The notes beneath the pieces are model-generated. The model saw nothing but the letters and a program-made list of their open reading frames with translations, had not been told where the DNA came from and did not search any database. A DNA stretch of 64,000 nucleotides from Sulfurimonadaceae bacterium (GTDB lineage Bacteria; Campylobacterota; Campylobacteria; Campylobacterales; Sulfurimonadaceae), in assembly GCA_028683835.1 (NCBI GenBank), contig JAQUHB010000001.1, positions 1 to 64,000 on the forward strand, given 5' to 3'. This document shows, one piece after another, positions 63,310 to 64,000 of the stretch. The translations under genes and the position numbers were made by a program. Within the stretch, counting starts at the first letter, position 1. Each line of letters opens with the position of its first letter.

Positions 63310-63927
63310 TTAGAGTCCCTCAAGTAATACGTACCACAGTCTGTCTATTTCTTTATTTGTAAGAAATAGTGAAGACCCATTGAGATAAAGTTCTTTTAAT
63401 GCATCCTCATTTATTTGATATGTATGTGAACACTCTTTATGTGTAGGTAAAAACCCTCTTATGAGTGAGATGCCAGTTTCAACTTTTTCATTACACAAAA
63501 AGCAAATATTTTCATCATGTAAGCGTCCTTCATATTTTAGGAGTTTACTGTATGCTTCTATAGCAGCACGTTTAGGATTTTGTTTATCCCATTTGAGTGC
63601 AGCTTCATCTAAAAGGTGAAAATAAAAATTCTCAATATCTTCTGCTTGTTTTAAATGCTGATAAAAAAGGGCCGTAAAATCCTGCCACGCTCTTAAACGG
63701 TTTCTATCCGTGATCCACTTAAATCCTAGATGTATCACATCTCTAAGTCGAGGGATAGAACTTTTATAGGAGCTTTCAAGTTCATAATCAATTTTGAATC
63801 CAAGGTTGATAACACCATGTCTTGCTCCATAAAAGCGATAAACTGTTTGTAAGTTTTCCTTCGATATTATTGTAACAATTAGATCTTCATTCTTGGCGCG
63901 ATTGATGTTGATAATATATCCCTGCAT
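63310..63927 (-). CDS. recO: RecO family recombination mediator
   Basis: Helps RecR load RecA onto single-stranded DNA at gaps. The 205-residue protein has the OB-fold start MQGYIININRAKNEDLIV, a helical middle and a CFLCNEKVETG pair of cysteines (C-x-x-C) resembling the zinc site of RecO. Shorter than E. coli RecO (242), as usual in Campylobacterota. GGAAG lies about 7 bases before the ATG. A short open frame ends 14 bases upstream and may belong to the same unit. Confidence 0.85.
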   Translation of the reverse strand: MQGYIININRAKNEDLIVTIISKENLQTVYRFYGARHGVINLGFKIDYELESSYKSSIPRLRDVIHLGFKWITDRNRLRAWQDFTALFYQHLKQAEDIENFYFHLLDEAALKWDKQNPKRAAIEAYSKLLKYEGRLHDENICFLCNEKVETGISLIRGFLPTHKECSHTYQINEDALKELYLNGSSLFLTNKEIDRLWYVLLEGL

Positions 63928-63941
63928 AAAATGCTTCCAAT

Positions 63942-64000
63942 CTACACGAATTTTATTTTTTGAAAAAATATTATCTCTTTTAAATCCTTTTTTAATTCTT
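63942..64000 (-). CDS. Possible 3' end of an unidentified gene upstream of recO
   Basis: An open frame from the window edge ends at TAG 63942, with the tail ELKKDLKEIIFFQKIKFV. The 14-base spacing to recO fits an operon neighbour. Only 19 codons are visible and nothing is recognised, so it may be chance. Confidence 0.3.
   Translation of the reverse strand, partial: ELKKDLKEIIFFQKIKFV

Overview
The window looks like chromosomal DNA of a Campylobacterota (former Epsilonproteobacteria) species, most likely a free-living Sulfurimonas/Sulfuricurvum-type organism. The basis is the AT-rich sequence, a CheB without a receiver domain, a type III pantothenate kinase, a short-form HisG, a short RecO of the type found in this phylum, GnnA/GnnB lipid A genes, a nadE-lpxK-thrC neighbourhood resembling that of Campylobacter, and TATAAT -10 boxes without clear -35 boxes. 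I saw no rRNA, tRNA, CRISPR array, insertion sequence or prophage, and no gene-free stretch longer than about 300 bases. The first 18 bases are Illumina adapter, so the window begins at an uncleaned contig end.

Layout. 19-5037 (minus): start of an SbcD-like nuclease, a PAS-GGDEF diguanylate cyclase, cheB-cheR and glmU. 5129-7372 (plus): unknown protein, coaX, hisG, methyltransferase. 7411-9959 (minus): a small Ala/Lys-rich exported protein, a two-component system that probably controls it, and a NifX-like protein. 10005-21501: four c-di-GMP-related units, including a CISCH haem-type GGDEF-EAL protein, a CHASE-PAS-GGDEF-EAL protein and a TonB receptor/YfiR/cyclase set, with a CHAD protein and an MgtC/DUF4010 membrane protein. 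21520-28124 (plus): DUF455 ferritin-like protein, coiled-coil protein, nadE, aminotransferase, lpxK, argB, thrC. 28322-40006 (minus): a large GloVer-repeat protein preceded by a probable seven-gene transcription unit (DUF255 protein, degenerate GGDEF/PilZ-like protein, PPK2, TolC, MacA, MacB ATPase, MacB permease).

40205-46874 (minus): a four-gene exopolysaccharide operon (SDR epimerase, GT2 synthase, a single protein joining TPRs, a polysaccharide deacetylase, more TPRs and an outer-membrane beta-barrel, and a TviB-like UDP-sugar dehydrogenase). 47081-49961 (plus): mtgA and dsbD. 49985-53740 (minus): lpxB-gnnB-gnnA-lpxA-like, for lipid A built on a 3-amino sugar; the LpxA-like member lacks the usual catalytic histidine. 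53797-57389 (plus): a dihydroorotase homologue without metal ligands, ung, PAS-GGDEF-EAL. 57386-63927 (minus): a soluble double-Cache/CheW protein, htpG, a membrane-anchored receiver with a His-less Hpt domain, recO.

Two themes link the genes. One is signalling: six proteins with GGDEF/EAL-type domains plus chemotaxis parts in 64 kb. The other is the cell envelope: lipid A variant genes, an aminouronate-type exopolysaccharide, efflux, peptidoglycan and disulfide chemistry. The strongest candidates for undescribed biology are the deacetylase-porin fusion with its operon, the His-less LpxA homologue, the soluble Cache-CheW protein, and an operator-like 11-bp repeat that probably ties the two-component system to the small exported protein.
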